A stretch of DNA of 22,660 nucleotides from Acidobacteriota bacterium (GTDB taxonomy: Bacteria; Acidobacteriota; Terriglobia; Bryobacterales; Bryobacteraceae), in contig JAJYKC010000001.1 in assembly GCA_021788955.1 (NCBI GenBank), positions 1 through 22,660 of the forward strand, in the 5' to 3' direction. Both the position numbers and the translations under genes were made by a program. Position 1 is the first letter of the stretch; each line of letters opens with the position of its first letter. The notes under the pieces are model-generated. The model saw only the letters and a program-made list of their open reading frames with translations. It was not told where the DNA came from and ran no database searches. This document shows positions 1-6,679 of this stretch, piece after piece.

Positions 1-20
1 TCCTGCTTTTTCGATTTCAT
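1..20 (-). CDS. Start of an unidentified gene running off the left edge
   Basis: On the minus strand a perfect Shine-Dalgarno sequence (AGGAGG, positions 26-31) stands 5 nt before an ATG at 20-18. The ATG opens a frame reading MKSKKQ before the sequence ends. The SD quality and spacing are the only evidence. It is the next gene downstream of the TAC operon, separated by about 220 bp. The basic N-terminus says nothing about function. Confidence 0.45.
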
Positions 21-190
21 CGACACCTCCTGGACTTGCGGCTCAACGCAGACACGTCGAGCCAGCTTGCTGTCACCAAGGAATATGGCGCCGGAGGTCA
101 GAAAACGGAAGATGGGTTCGCCGGACGATTACGTTATTTTCATCGGCGCCCATTTCGCTATTTCCACGGAGATGGACGAAAATCTATCCG

Positions 191-214
191 CGTTGCTACC
201 ACCGTTGCTACCAA
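191..214. repeat. Two tandem copies of a 12-bp unit
   Basis: CGTTGCTACCAC is followed directly by CGTTGCTACCAA. The copies lie in the gene-free stretch between the SecB-like gene and the left-edge gene start. No other structure and no convincing gene are seen in 21-241. Confidence 0.5.
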
Positions 215-241
215 GGAGCGCAGGGACGATCTGAATCAGTC

Positions 242-742
242 CTACTGATCTCGCTTCGATTGCGGCCGGGCTTTCCCCATGGCAGTGGCTAACGGCAGCA
301 CGATTGGCGGGATCTGCATTTGACCCGTCATGTTGCTGACGAAAAATCTGGCGTATGGTAAAAGAACAAATCGAAGATCAGATTCTGAGAAGCGTTTTGC
401 CATTTCGGGTATGACGGGTTTTTGGGCGTGCATGTGGACTTCGAATGTGCACTCGATCTTTAGCGCCTGCCGCTCGCCATCGGCGATCGTTATTTCGAAC
501 CGTCCTTCTGCCTCAAAGAACCCTTCACCGATTTCTGTAGGCTTGTACTGTTCCGAGAAGTTGCACCCAGGCTGACCGTTTTTGCTCAGTTCCCACAACA
601 CATCACGCTGGAGCACAGAGGAACTCCTCTTCAGTCCCATCCCTATTAGCTTCAGTGATGAGAGGAACTCGAGATACTGACTATCGTCGGTGGCCGAAGC
701 CGCTTTCGTGGGCGAGGTCGCCTTCGGGATTCGTTTTGGCAT
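242..742 (-). CDS. SecB-like chaperone of a putative TAC system
   Basis: This 166-aa protein has the late strand-helix signature of the SecB family. A conserved LLPYARFFVSNM segment is followed by PPIVLPLA, aligning with the 'LFPYAREVISDLV...FPPLNLAPVNF' pattern of canonical SecB. An acidic beta-rich stretch (about residues 80-110) precedes it. Canonical SecB holds preproteins unfolded for SecA. SecB-like paralogs in tripartite toxin-antitoxin-chaperone systems instead protect an unstable antitoxin. Here it is the third gene after HicA-like and HicB-like genes, which favours that role. The ATG at 742 is preferred over a TTG two codons earlier. Either start overlaps the end of the antitoxin gene by more than 60 bp, suggesting translational coupling. 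The family call is by pattern, not alignment, and the first ~60 residues are not recognised. Confidence 0.6.
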   Translation of the reverse strand: MPKRIPKATSPTKAASATDDSQYLEFLSSLKLIGMGLKRSSSVLQRDVLWELSKNGQPGCNFSEQYKPTEIGEGFFEAEGRFEITIADGERQALKIECTFEVHMHAQKPVIPEMAKRFSESDLRFVLLPYARFFVSNMTGQMQIPPIVLPLATAMGKARPQSKRDQ

Positions 743-1346
743 TTTCAACTTTCACTTCAACACTTGTTGGTAGGAGATTCACCATCGCACGCCAGTGGGG
801 AACGGGATTAGCGAGACGAGGGCCTTCGATCATACAATCAACATGCGTTCCGAAATCCCAGTAGTGCTTTGGTGCCTCAGCGGGGAAACGGAAACCCCAG
901 TATGAGTTTGCTCTGGTACGCCCCTGGGTCGGAAAATAGTTGGCAAAAATGCGCTCAATCGTTTTTTGAAATCCACGCGCACCGAACCGCTCCGAAAGTA
1001 TCGACGTGACGAGTTGATTGAGGCTGACGCCTTCCTCTTTTGCCGCACGAGAAAGTTTCGCGTGCAGGGTCCGAGGAACCCGTTGAACCCACTTACCGCT
1101 AGGAAGGGACTCTTCAGGCCGTGGCTCAGGAACCCGTTGGCCACTCTCAAGGCAATCCTCAATCCATAGTCTCTTCATGGAATCGAGTTCCCTGAGGGCC
1201 TCAATGTTATCTTTTCCATGAGCTACACACCCCGGCAGTTCATCCACGCGCGCGATAACGTCACCCTCGTCGTCCATTCGCAACACCGTGGTATAAGGCA
1301 AAGAGAGGTAGAAGTTAAGGTTTTTCATGCCTTCACTCTTCTTCAT
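681..1346 (-). CDS. hicB-like: HicB-like antitoxin with long C-terminal extension
   Basis: This 221-aa protein is clearly longer than usual HicB antitoxins (roughly 100-150 aa). Residues 17-75 form the partial RNase-H-like HicB fold (YTTVLRMDDEGDVIARV, then LPGCVAHG and EAL). Residues about 83-122 form a ribbon-helix-helix DNA-binding segment (WVQRVPRTLHAKLSRAAKEE, then SLNQLV). Residues 123-221 are an extra tail rich in Trp, Tyr and Phe (YWGFRFP, HYWDF, PVPHW). In known TAC systems such a tail (chaperone-addiction domain) makes the antitoxin depend on the SecB-like chaperone, whose gene overlaps this one downstream. The ATG at 1346 has AGGA about 5 nt upstream and overlaps the toxin gene by 14 bp; an internal ATG at 1328 is possible. 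The HicB/RHH call is solid, and chaperone addiction is inferred. Confidence 0.72.
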   Translation of the reverse strand: MKKSEGMKNLNFYLSLPYTTVLRMDDEGDVIARVDELPGCVAHGKDNIEALRELDSMKRLWIEDCLESGQRVPEPRPEESLPSGKWVQRVPRTLHAKLSRAAKEEGVSLNQLVTSILSERFGARGFQKTIERIFANYFPTQGRTRANSYWGFRFPAEAPKHYWDFGTHVDCMIEGPRLANPVPHWRAMVNLLPTSVEVKVENAKTNPEGDLAHESGFGHRR

Positions 1347-1608
1347 AGAGTCCTAGTTCAAGCATCGCGTCAACAAAAGCGTCAACGTAGCAGGCTTTGA
1401 CCTGTGCGTTGCCCGGATTGTGACTACAAACGCCAAAGCGTCGGGAACCCACCGCGAAGATTGTCTGATGTCCATTATTTCGAGCGCTTGTAACGAATCC
1501 GTTTGAGCCAAGCTGGTTGACTACCCATGCGATTTCCGACAATTTTACGTTGCGCCGGCGACTGGCCAATTCCCGAATCAGCTCGCGACCCTGCTGGAGA
1601 TCTGCCAT
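1333..1608 (-). CDS. hicA-like: HicA-like mRNA interferase toxin
   Basis: This 91-aa protein has the HicA double-stranded-RNA-binding-like pattern: GSNGFV, then an invariant-type His in NNGHQTIF (H47), then a CSHNPG turn and a C-terminal helix. HicA toxins cleave mRNA and need that His. It is the first gene of a three-gene operon and overlaps the HicB-like antitoxin by 14 bp. The N-terminus is about 20 residues longer than minimal HicA. The ATG at 1608 lacks a good ribosome site. The strong upstream AGGAG instead serves an ATG at 1634 in another frame, so translation may be coupled to a short leader. A different mRNA interferase with the same fold is possible. Confidence 0.6.
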   Translation of the reverse strand: MADLQQGRELIRELASRRRNVKLSEIAWVVNQLGSNGFVTSARNNGHQTIFAVGSRRFGVCSHNPGNAQVKACYVDAFVDAMLELGLYEEE

Positions 1609-1634
1609 CGTTTACTCATTCTTGCGTAGATCAT
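1578..1634 (-). CDS. Possible 18-residue leader peptide ahead of the toxin gene
   Basis: An AGGAG at 1642-1646 sits 7 nt before an ATG at 1634. This opens an 18-codon frame (MIYARM...VAS) that ends inside the toxin gene in a different reading frame. It is the first well-spaced start after the predicted promoter. The toxin's own ATG (1608) has no clear SD. Coupled or leader-controlled toxin translation is inferred; chance remains a real alternative. Confidence 0.3.
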   Translation of the reverse strand: MIYARMSKRWQISSRVAS

Positions 1635-1649
1635 GGTAATTCTCCTATA

Positions 1650-1691
1650 TGATACTACGCATAGTATCACCAGCCCGTTGCCAAATTGCAA
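1650..1691 (-). promoter_or_regulatory. TAC operon promoter with palindromic operator
   Basis: The 20-bp sequence TGATACTACGCATAGTATCA (1650-1669) has perfect 8-bp inverted arms around CGCA. On the minus strand, TTGCAA (1686-1691) and GATACT (1668-1663) form -35 and -10 hexamers with a 17-bp spacer, so the palindrome covers the -10. HicB-type antitoxins autorepress by binding such dyads, and the RHH segment of the downstream antitoxin would be the reader. The rest of the 1670-1851 stretch shows no gene. Confidence 0.6.
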
Positions 1692-1851
1692 GGGCAATTT
1701 GTGCTTTGCCCAGCAGAACTCGCGCCGTGACGACCCGAACACACTATATCTTGTGCTTCCACGTCGGTCTATGGCCCAGATTTTGATATGGCCTTGTACC
1801 GGCGACAGCCGCAGAAAAAATATATGTTTTGTGTTTTCTTACGGCTGGCGC

Positions 1852-2280
1852 CTATGAGCCTTTTCGGTGCCGTGAGAGAATGCGATTTACCACAACGCCA
1901 TGCCAGGGGCGGCCCGTGCGAGTCGGGACATGCTCTTCGTTCAACCGCGCCGCAATGCGATCAAGACCAAAGCCTTCCGCGCGAAGCGCTTTCGCGCGTT
2001 CCAGCGCCGCGGCTTCACCTTCGAAGAAACCGTAGGGTTTCCGTCCCTCACATCGCCCTTCTTTTGCCCGCTTTCGCATCCGCGCGCCGCGGAGTTTCAG
2101 AACGATCTGGCTTTTCTCGTATTGAGCAACCGCGCCCATCATTTGCCGTACCAGGATGCGCGTCGGGTCGTTCGCCATCAGGTCCGGTTCGGCTACGCTG
2201 ACCAGTTCAAAACCGTGCTTGCGAAGGTCCGCAATGATGGTTTCCTGTACCATGAGGTCGCGCGCCAGCCGGTCAACTGA
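1852..2280 (-). pseudogene. Truncated serine recombinase (resolvase/invertase family)
   Basis: The frame carries the C-terminal part of a small serine recombinase: VDRLARDL, then QMMGAVAQYEKSQIVLKLR, then GRCEGRKPYG, and a C-terminal helix-turn-helix (GLDRIAARLNEEHVPTRTG). The catalytic N-terminus (Ser motif and Arg cluster, roughly the first 70-90 residues) is missing. Homology begins about 20 bp beyond the 3' end of the tRNA, so the recombinase is cut off where the tRNA begins. The open frame formally extends into the tRNA, but those residues are tRNA sequence. It is best read as a relic of an earlier insertion or rearrangement at the same tRNA; it should be catalytically dead. Confidence 0.75.
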
Positions 2281-2300
2281 TGTGTAACTCTTTTGTTTTA

Positions 2301-2376
<76 letters not shown>

Positions 2377-2384
2377 AAAGCTTT

Positions 2385-3572
2385 TTACTTCATGACTTTA
2401 CGGCGATCTTGCGGCATCTCCAAAACTTCTACTTTAGCGGAATCTTTAACAACCTTTTCCGCGCTTTCACGCTTGGCAGCATTGCGCGCGTCCAACCGCT
2501 CGAAGGCCCGCTCCAGCGAGTCCGGCGAGGGATGCACGTAACGCTGAGAAACCGCAACGCTGCTGTGGCCGGCAATCCGCATGATCTCGAAGGCGCCCGC
2601 GCCGGACTCTCCAAGCCGGGTCAACATCGTGTGGCGTAGGGAGTGAATCACAAAATCGTCCGACAGATTCAGTATCTCACGCACGTCATCGTGCTGGTGG
2701 TCCAGAGAGGTTACCAGGATCGGCGCGCCCGGCGAATCGCCCGGAAACACCCAGTCGGATTTGGAAGCCGCCTTGCGCGTCTTGAGCATCTCCGCGACGC
2801 GCGGCGTCAGGCTCAGCGTGCGCTTGGCGTTCTTCGACTTGCCTTTGCGGATGCGGATATAGCCGTGGCGGGCGCCGATGGCGGGCTTCAGAATCACGTC
2901 GGCCCAGACCAGTTGGGACGCCTCGCCCACGCGAACGCCCGTGTCGAGCATCAGGAGCGCGGCGTCCCGCAGCGGTTGAGGACTCGCAGCCAAATAGGTT
3001 TCCTCCAGATCGTCGGCGAGCACGAATTCCCGGTTGCGCTCGCCATCAAGCCGGCCGATGCTGGGGACCGCCGTGATGACCTTCCACTTCTTCGCCAACC
3101 GCAGTGCCCGGCTCAGCGTGGCCAACTCTCGGTTCACCGAACCGGGAGAAAGCACCCTGCCGTACCGCGATAGTTGGCGCCGCCGCGTCTGTTTGTAGGC
3201 GTCGATCATCTCTTCGTCGATCGCATCCAACCGCGCGTTCGCCAGTGGAGCGTGCTCAAGCAACCTTCGGTATTTCTCCTTGTAGAACGAGACGGTCTCA
3301 GGATGCTCGGCGCGGGCCGTCTCAATCTCGGCTGTGAAGCGCGCCTCGAATTCTCTCAAGGTCGGCGCGGGCGCCCGGTCCTTGATCCCGACCTCCCCCT
3401 TGGCAAGCTGGGTCTTGCGCGCCGCCTCGATCTGTTCAGCCACGCGCTTGTTTGTTACCTTCGTGCTCTCCTGGATGCGCTCGCCGTTGAACACGAACGA
3501 GTACCACCAGACGTGGGACTTTCGCTTCTTCCCCGTCTTCGGATCAGGGTAGGTTGGTCGGTAGACTGCCAT
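2385..3572 (-). CDS. int: Tyrosine recombinase integrase
   Basis: This 395-aa protein is of usual phage-integrase length. It has an N-terminal Arm-type segment (residues 1-60, WWYSFVFNGERIQESTK), a SAM-like core-binding domain (about 70-165) and a catalytic domain with all expected residues. These are R214 (TGVRVGEA), a Lys in the KGKSKNAKR hairpin (243-250), H310-x-x-R313 (HSLRH), H336 (AGHSS) and nucleophile Y345 (SQRYVH). It would catalyse integration and excision at tRNA-Ile2. AAGGAAG lies about 10 nt upstream of the chosen ATG. The last ~45 residues are a charged tail. Codons 374-380 overlap a 24-bp sequence repeated near the other island end. The gene ends 8 bp from the tRNA 5' end with no terminator, so its transcript should run into the tRNA. 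Confidence 0.95.
   Translation of the reverse strand: MAVYRPTYPDPKTGKKRKSHVWWYSFVFNGERIQESTKVTNKRVAEQIEAARKTQLAKGEVGIKDRAPAPTLREFEARFTAEIETARAEHPETVSFYKEKYRRLLEHAPLANARLDAIDEEMIDAYKQTRRRQLSRYGRVLSPGSVNRELATLSRALRLAKKWKVITAVPSIGRLDGERNREFVLADDLEETYLAASPQPLRDAALLMLDTGVRVGEASQLVWADVILKPAIGARHGYIRIRKGKSKNAKRTLSLTPRVAEMLKTRKAASKSDWVFPGDSPGAPILVTSLDHQHDDVREILNLSDDFVIHSLRHTMLTRLGESGAGAFEIMRIAGHSSVAVSQRYVHPSPDSLERAFERLDARNAAKRESAEKVVKDSAKVEVLEMPQDRRKVMK
2431..2454 (-). repeat. 24-bp direct repeat, left copy (possible integrase arm site)
   Basis: This matches 13711-13734 at 23 of 24 positions, in the same orientation. It lies inside the 3' end of int, 54 bp from the att repeat. In the circular form the two copies would flank the att core at about +55 and -106, which suits integrase arm-type sites. 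The function is inferred. Confidence 0.55.
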
Positions 3573-3590
3573 CGCGTCGTTCTTCCTTGC

Positions 3591-3609
3591 TTTTGAGTAT
3601 GGATCAAAA
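3591..3609. promoter_or_regulatory. Small dyad upstream of the integrase gene
   Basis: TTTTGA and TCAAAA form 6-bp inverted arms around 7 nt. They lie in the 59-bp gap between the preceding gene and int, one of the few gaps between genes in the island. It could be an operator for separate control of int. No clear -10/-35 pair is visible. Confidence 0.25.
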
Positions 3610-3631
3610 TTCCACGAGTGATGGACCCGGA

Positions 3632-3946
3632 TCAGTAATGCGGCAGGTGCTGCTGCATAAAGCTAACCATGGACTGGAGAGCGAGATCGGGATGGACCCT
3701 ATGAAGCGTCGGTTGTTCGCAAAACGTGTTCCGTTCCCACGCGCCATCCTTCTTTCTCTCCCAGACCAGCACGCTCGCCAGTTTCTCACCGGGCCGCTTG
3801 ATCGCTTCGAGACGAAACACTTTGCTGCCGCTTTTGCAATTCAGTGTAAATCCAATAGTCCGAACCACCTCGTAAGGTTCGGTGACATCATCGTCCGTAA
3901 ACTCGAAAATCTGTTTGAGCGTTTGCTTGTAGGTTCGTTTGTCCAT
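3632..3946 (-). CDS. Unknown protein between terminase and integrase
   Basis: This 104-aa soluble acidic/basic protein has no recognised family, signal peptide or membrane segment. A good SD (AGGGAGA) precedes the ATG by about 6 nt. It follows the large terminase by 24 bp in the same transcript and precedes int by 59 bp. Visible features are a charged N-terminal helix (KRTYKQTLKQIFEF), a beta-rich middle (EVVRTIGFTLNC, KVFRLEAI) and a C-terminal helix. In comparable satellites this accessory slot often holds small modulators of the helper phage or host; that is context only. Confidence 0.65.
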   Translation of the reverse strand: MDKRTYKQTLKQIFEFTDDDVTEPYEVVRTIGFTLNCKSGSKVFRLEAIKRPGEKLASVLVWERKKDGAWERNTFCEQPTLHRVHPDLALQSMVSFMQQHLPHY

Positions 3947-3970
3947 GGCATCTCCCTTGAAGGCCCGATT

Positions 3971-5794
3971 CTACCGCAATACGTTTCCCACAAACCGGCT
4001 GCGGTAAACCTGGTACGCAGGTGCCGGGTCGGGTCTAGCAGCCGCCGGCCTCAGCAGCTCCAGGCGCGCGACTTCCTGGTCGAGGTCTACACCGTGTGCC
4101 CGCAGCCCGCACAGCGCGGCATATGCGTACACCGCGCAGTCCAGCCCCTCAGCCGCGCGGCCCTTGCGCCGCTCCCAGGTGCGCTCCGGACGCCCGCGGC
4201 GGTATGTGGTCTTCAGGTACTCGGAATTCAACTGCTCGAAATACGGCAGCCCCACCAGTAGGGGGAAATGAACGCGCCCAGGGCCCTCGGTGATGCGCAG
4301 ACGCGCGGCCAGCGTGGCCTTGGGCGAATCCACCCCGATCAGCCACACCTTGCCCTTGCGGGCTTTCGATTCTTTCCGCGGCCATACCGGACGGGCCCCG
4401 CCATCGCCCTTGATGGCCCAGACTCGCCGCCCGCGCCGTGCGTCGGCGAAATTGCACACCGCCTGCGTGAAGTGGCCGCCGCTGTCGATGCACGTGGCGT
4501 GAATCGGCATCTGGCCTGCGAACGGATGCCGCCACGGCTGTAACAGGAAATCGTCGAGCGCCGCCCACAGTTGTGGTGTAGAAGGATCGCCCGGGATCAC
4601 GCGATGCACCATGAGCCAGCATTCCTCAGCCCTGCCCCAAGCGGATACTGACGCCTCTACGCGGTTGTCTTGAACGTCAACGCCGCACGTCACCACCGCA
4701 CCGGACTCAGGCAGCATCGGCCCGTATTGCTCACGGCGAGCCAGTAGGTCGGTTTCCGTGACTCCCGCTTGCCCGGCATCGTCCCACAGTTCAGCGAGAG
4801 ACGTGTTGATGAACGCCCGCAACCGCTCCGGGTTGCCTTGCGCCTTGAGCCAGTCTTCGGCCAGTTCGCCCCAGTCGCGCCATGGCGAGCACAACTCGCT
4901 CAGCCGGAACCCCGCAATCCTCGAGCCGGGGTTCTGCGGGCGCCAGACACCTTGGGCCACCATCCATGCCTTGCGGTGATGCGGGATCAGTTTCTCGCAC
5001 CGCTGACAGCGGTACTCCGCATCCTGCGGTCGACCTTCCGGCCACTCGACGCGCTTCCAGTCGAGCACCTGGTAGGCTCCGCACAGCGGGCAGGGAATGT
5101 AATACTCCCGCTGGTCGGATTCCTCAAATGCCGCCGCGACGCGCGAGGCGTCTTTGACCGTCGGGCTTGAAGTCCAGATGACCTTGCGGTTCCAGAACGT
5201 GCGCGTGCGCGCGATCGCCAGCGCCGCCGGGTCGCCTTCCGCGCCAGCGGATGCTTCGAAGCGGTCCACTTCGTCAAGGAACAGGAACCGAATCGGCCGA
5301 CTTGCCAGGCCCGCGGGTGAATTGCTGCCAACCACAGTGACGTGGCCACCACGAAACCGGCGATGAAAGATCGTGTTGCCCGAATCGCGTCCGCGCGGGT
5401 CTGCCACGATGCCGTGAAGAACGGGCATGTCGCGGAACATCGGCGCGATGCGATCTTTGGAAAGCGCCTCGGCCATCGGCAATGTTGGCTCGACAATCAG
5501 GCACGGCGCCGGGTCTGCGGCCACGACGTGAGCCAGCAGGCAGAGCGCTAACTGCGTTTTGCTCATCTGCGAAGCCCACATGAGCACTACTTCGCTGTGC
5601 GGCGAGTGCGGACTCATGCAGTCGAGCGGTTCCACCTGATACGGGAAGCACTGCCAGTGTCCCGCCTGCACGCTGCCCTCAGACGACAGCCTGACGTGTT
5701 CGTTCGCCCAGGCCGAAAGCGGAATTCGTACCGGCGGCCGTACAGCACCCGCCGCGGCGCGAACACAGTCAGCGAGCCTAATAGGCGATGTCAT
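3971..5794 (-). CDS. terL: Terminase large subunit, lambda GpA type
   Basis: This 607-aa protein is close to the usual GpA length. The N-terminal packaging ATPase has a Walker-A-like WASQMSKTQ (residues 73-81), a Walker B RFLFLDEVD (169-177, D174/E175) and a coupling motif TSSPT (208-212). Two CxxC pairs (C235/C238 and C263/C266) form the zinc-binding insert seen in GpA proteins. The C-terminal nuclease has acidic residues in GVDVQ (D373), CIDSGG (D437) and EGLDCAVYA (D552). It would cut and pump DNA into the prohead. The ATG at 5794 overlaps the end of the small subunit gene by 17 bp, implying coupled translation. All key residues are present, so the island's own packaging motor looks functional. 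Confidence 0.93.
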   Translation of the reverse strand: MTSPIRLADCVRAAAGAVRPPVRIPLSAWANEHVRLSSEGSVQAGHWQCFPYQVEPLDCMSPHSPHSEVVLMWASQMSKTQLALCLLAHVVAADPAPCLIVEPTLPMAEALSKDRIAPMFRDMPVLHGIVADPRGRDSGNTIFHRRFRGGHVTVVGSNSPAGLASRPIRFLFLDEVDRFEASAGAEGDPAALAIARTRTFWNRKVIWTSSPTVKDASRVAAAFEESDQREYYIPCPLCGAYQVLDWKRVEWPEGRPQDAEYRCQRCEKLIPHHRKAWMVAQGVWRPQNPGSRIAGFRLSELCSPWRDWGELAEDWLKAQGNPERLRAFINTSLAELWDDAGQAGVTETDLLARREQYGPMLPESGAVVTCGVDVQDNRVEASVSAWGRAEECWLMVHRVIPGDPSTPQLWAALDDFLLQPWRHPFAGQMPIHATCIDSGGHFTQAVCNFADARRGRRVWAIKGDGGARPVWPRKESKARKGKVWLIGVDSPKATLAARLRITEGPGRVHFPLLVGLPYFEQLNSEYLKTTYRRGRPERTWERRKGRAAEGLDCAVYAYAALCGLRAHGVDLDQEVARLELLRPAAARPDPAPAYQVYRSRFVGNVLR

Positions 5795-6089
5795 CGGATA
5801 GATCCCTCAGGATCGCTTCGCATTCGGCCACGAGGATGGCGTGCGCCTCGCGCACGTCGGCTGCCGCGGCCATCTGCGGTGCCAATTTGTCGGGCAGGTG
5901 CAATACGGCTGTTTTGACCGCCGCCAGTATCGTGACCCACCGGTCCCTCACTTCGGAGGCAGGCAGCAGCAGGCCGGCCTTCTGCGCAACCTCCATCTCG
6001 CGCAGGCGCGCCAGCGCCAGTTCTTTGCGGCGTCGGGCCTCAGTCGCGCTTACCTTGGCCGCTTGATCGGCTTTTGAAAGTTTCGGCAT
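5778..6089 (-). CDS. terS: Terminase small subunit, Nu1-like
   Basis: About 103 aa, and overlapping the large terminase gene by 17 bp. The protein is highly helical. A Lys/Arg-rich stretch (SATEARRRKELALARLREME) is followed by LLLPASEVRDRWVTILAAVK, which matches the helix typical of Nu1/phage DNA-packaging small subunits that begin by recognising cos. An HTH is not obvious, so a truncated N-terminus relative to full Nu1 is possible. ATGs at 6095 and 6089 are both available. Neither has a clear SD because a terminator-like hairpin ends just upstream. The frame stays open to 6323, but that region is hairpin-rich and not protein-like. The assignment rests on position and helix pattern. Confidence 0.7.
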   Translation of the reverse strand: MPKLSKADQAAKVSATEARRRKELALARLREMEVAQKAGLLLPASEVRDRWVTILAAVKTAVLHLPDKLAPQMAAAADVREAHAILVAECEAILRDLSDDIAY

Positions 6090-6096
6090 GGTCATG

Positions 6097-6132
6097 AAAA
6101 AGGGCGCCAGGACCCTCGAAGTACTGGCGCCC
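6097..6132 (-). terminator. Intrinsic terminator-like hairpin directly before terS
   Basis: On the minus strand GGGCGCCAG and CTGGCGCCC form a perfect 9-bp stem with a 13-nt loop, followed at once by TTTTTC. It ends only a few nucleotides before the terS ATG, an unusual place for a terminator. It may attenuate terminase expression. Confidence 0.55.
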
Positions 6133-6249
6133 GTCCTGCCGTCGTAGGGTGAAGGAGTGGCACGCGGGAGACGGCTCGCGGGGAAACTCGGAAACCCCGC
6201 CCCTGCGCGCGCGGGGAAGGAGGAAGACCGCGCGCGAACTGAACTCGAT

Positions 6250-6308
6250 AAAAAACGGGGACGCGGTAACAGGCGTCCCCCACCGGGGAGGCGGTAACAG
6301 GCTTCCCC
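6250..6308 (-). terminator. Tandem hairpins with identical loops, second followed by T6
   Basis: Minus-strand stems GGGGAAGC/GCCTCCCC (6308-6285, one G-T pair) and GGGGACGC/GCGTCCCC (6280-6257, perfect) share the same 8-nt loop, CTGTTACC. The second is followed by G and six T residues. They begin 18 bp after the stop codon of the last head gene. They would end the head-gene transcript. Confidence 0.7.
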
Positions 6309-6326
6309 GCGCTTCATCGACAAGGT

Positions 6327-6677
6327 CTATGCTGGTCCGGTCTGTCCGGTCCACTCGAGGTTGCTGCGAACCGTCGTGACACCGTTGCCGGCGGCCGTAA
6401 CCGCGAAACCGACCAGCAGTTTCGATCCCGTGCCGGCGGTGTTGGTCAACTTGGCCGCCGTGGAGTCGTAGTACAGCCGGTCGCCGGCCGCGATCACGTC
6501 AGTGGTCACTTTCGGCAGATCGAAAACGCCGTCGGTGTTCAACTCAACGTCGGTTCCGCTTGCGGCGTCGTAGCATGCCACGCCGAAGATGCTGCCCACC
6601 GCCACAGGATCGCCGCTCTTCACATCGGCCGGCGCCGTGACGGTGATGATGTCGCCTCTTTGAATGTAGTTCTTCAT
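6327..6677 (-). CDS. DUF2190-family head protein (capsid decoration type)
   Basis: This 116-aa beta-rich protein opens with MKNYIQRGD and carries VTAPADVKSGDPVAVG, the pattern typical of the DUF2190 family found beside capsid genes. Members are thought to be head-stabilising or decoration proteins, sometimes compared with lambda gpD. A later AAGDRLYYD stretch also fits. GAGAGGA about 8 nt upstream selects the ATG at 6677; a TTG two codons earlier is less likely. The gene starts 2 nt after the gpW-like stop codon. It is the last head gene before a tandem terminator. Confidence 0.75.
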   Translation of the reverse strand: MKNYIQRGDIITVTAPADVKSGDPVAVGSIFGVACYDAASGTDVELNTDGVFDLPKVTTDVIAAGDRLYYDSTAAKLTNTAGTGSKLLVGFAVTAAGNGVTTVRSNLEWTGQTGPA

Positions 6678-6679
6678 GC

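Larger units (their letters stand above)
6096..6326 (-). promoter_or_regulatory. Five-hairpin block before the terminase genes (candidate cos/attenuator region)
   Basis: This gene-free 230 bp separates the head genes from the terminase genes. It contains five inverted repeats: 6285-6308, 6257-6280, 6206-6236 (9-bp perfect stem, GC alternating), 6178-6200 (6-bp stem) and 6102-6132 (9-bp perfect stem). Two end in T runs on the coding strand. GCGGTAACAGGC occurs twice, 28 bp apart (6263-6274 and 6291-6302). In lambda-like phages cos lies just upstream of the small terminase gene and holds repeated small-subunit binding sites. A packaging site, an attenuator, or both would fit. Confidence 0.55.

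Noticed and set aside
36..248. 70-aa plus-strand frame at the left edge
   Set aside because: No ribosome site and no fold. It runs antisense to the region upstream of the well-signalled minus-strand start at 20.
6096..6323. Upstream extension of the small terminase frame
   Set aside because: The DNA is a series of inverted repeats and terminators, and the translated product is Arg/Pro/Ser-rich with no resemblance to terminase.
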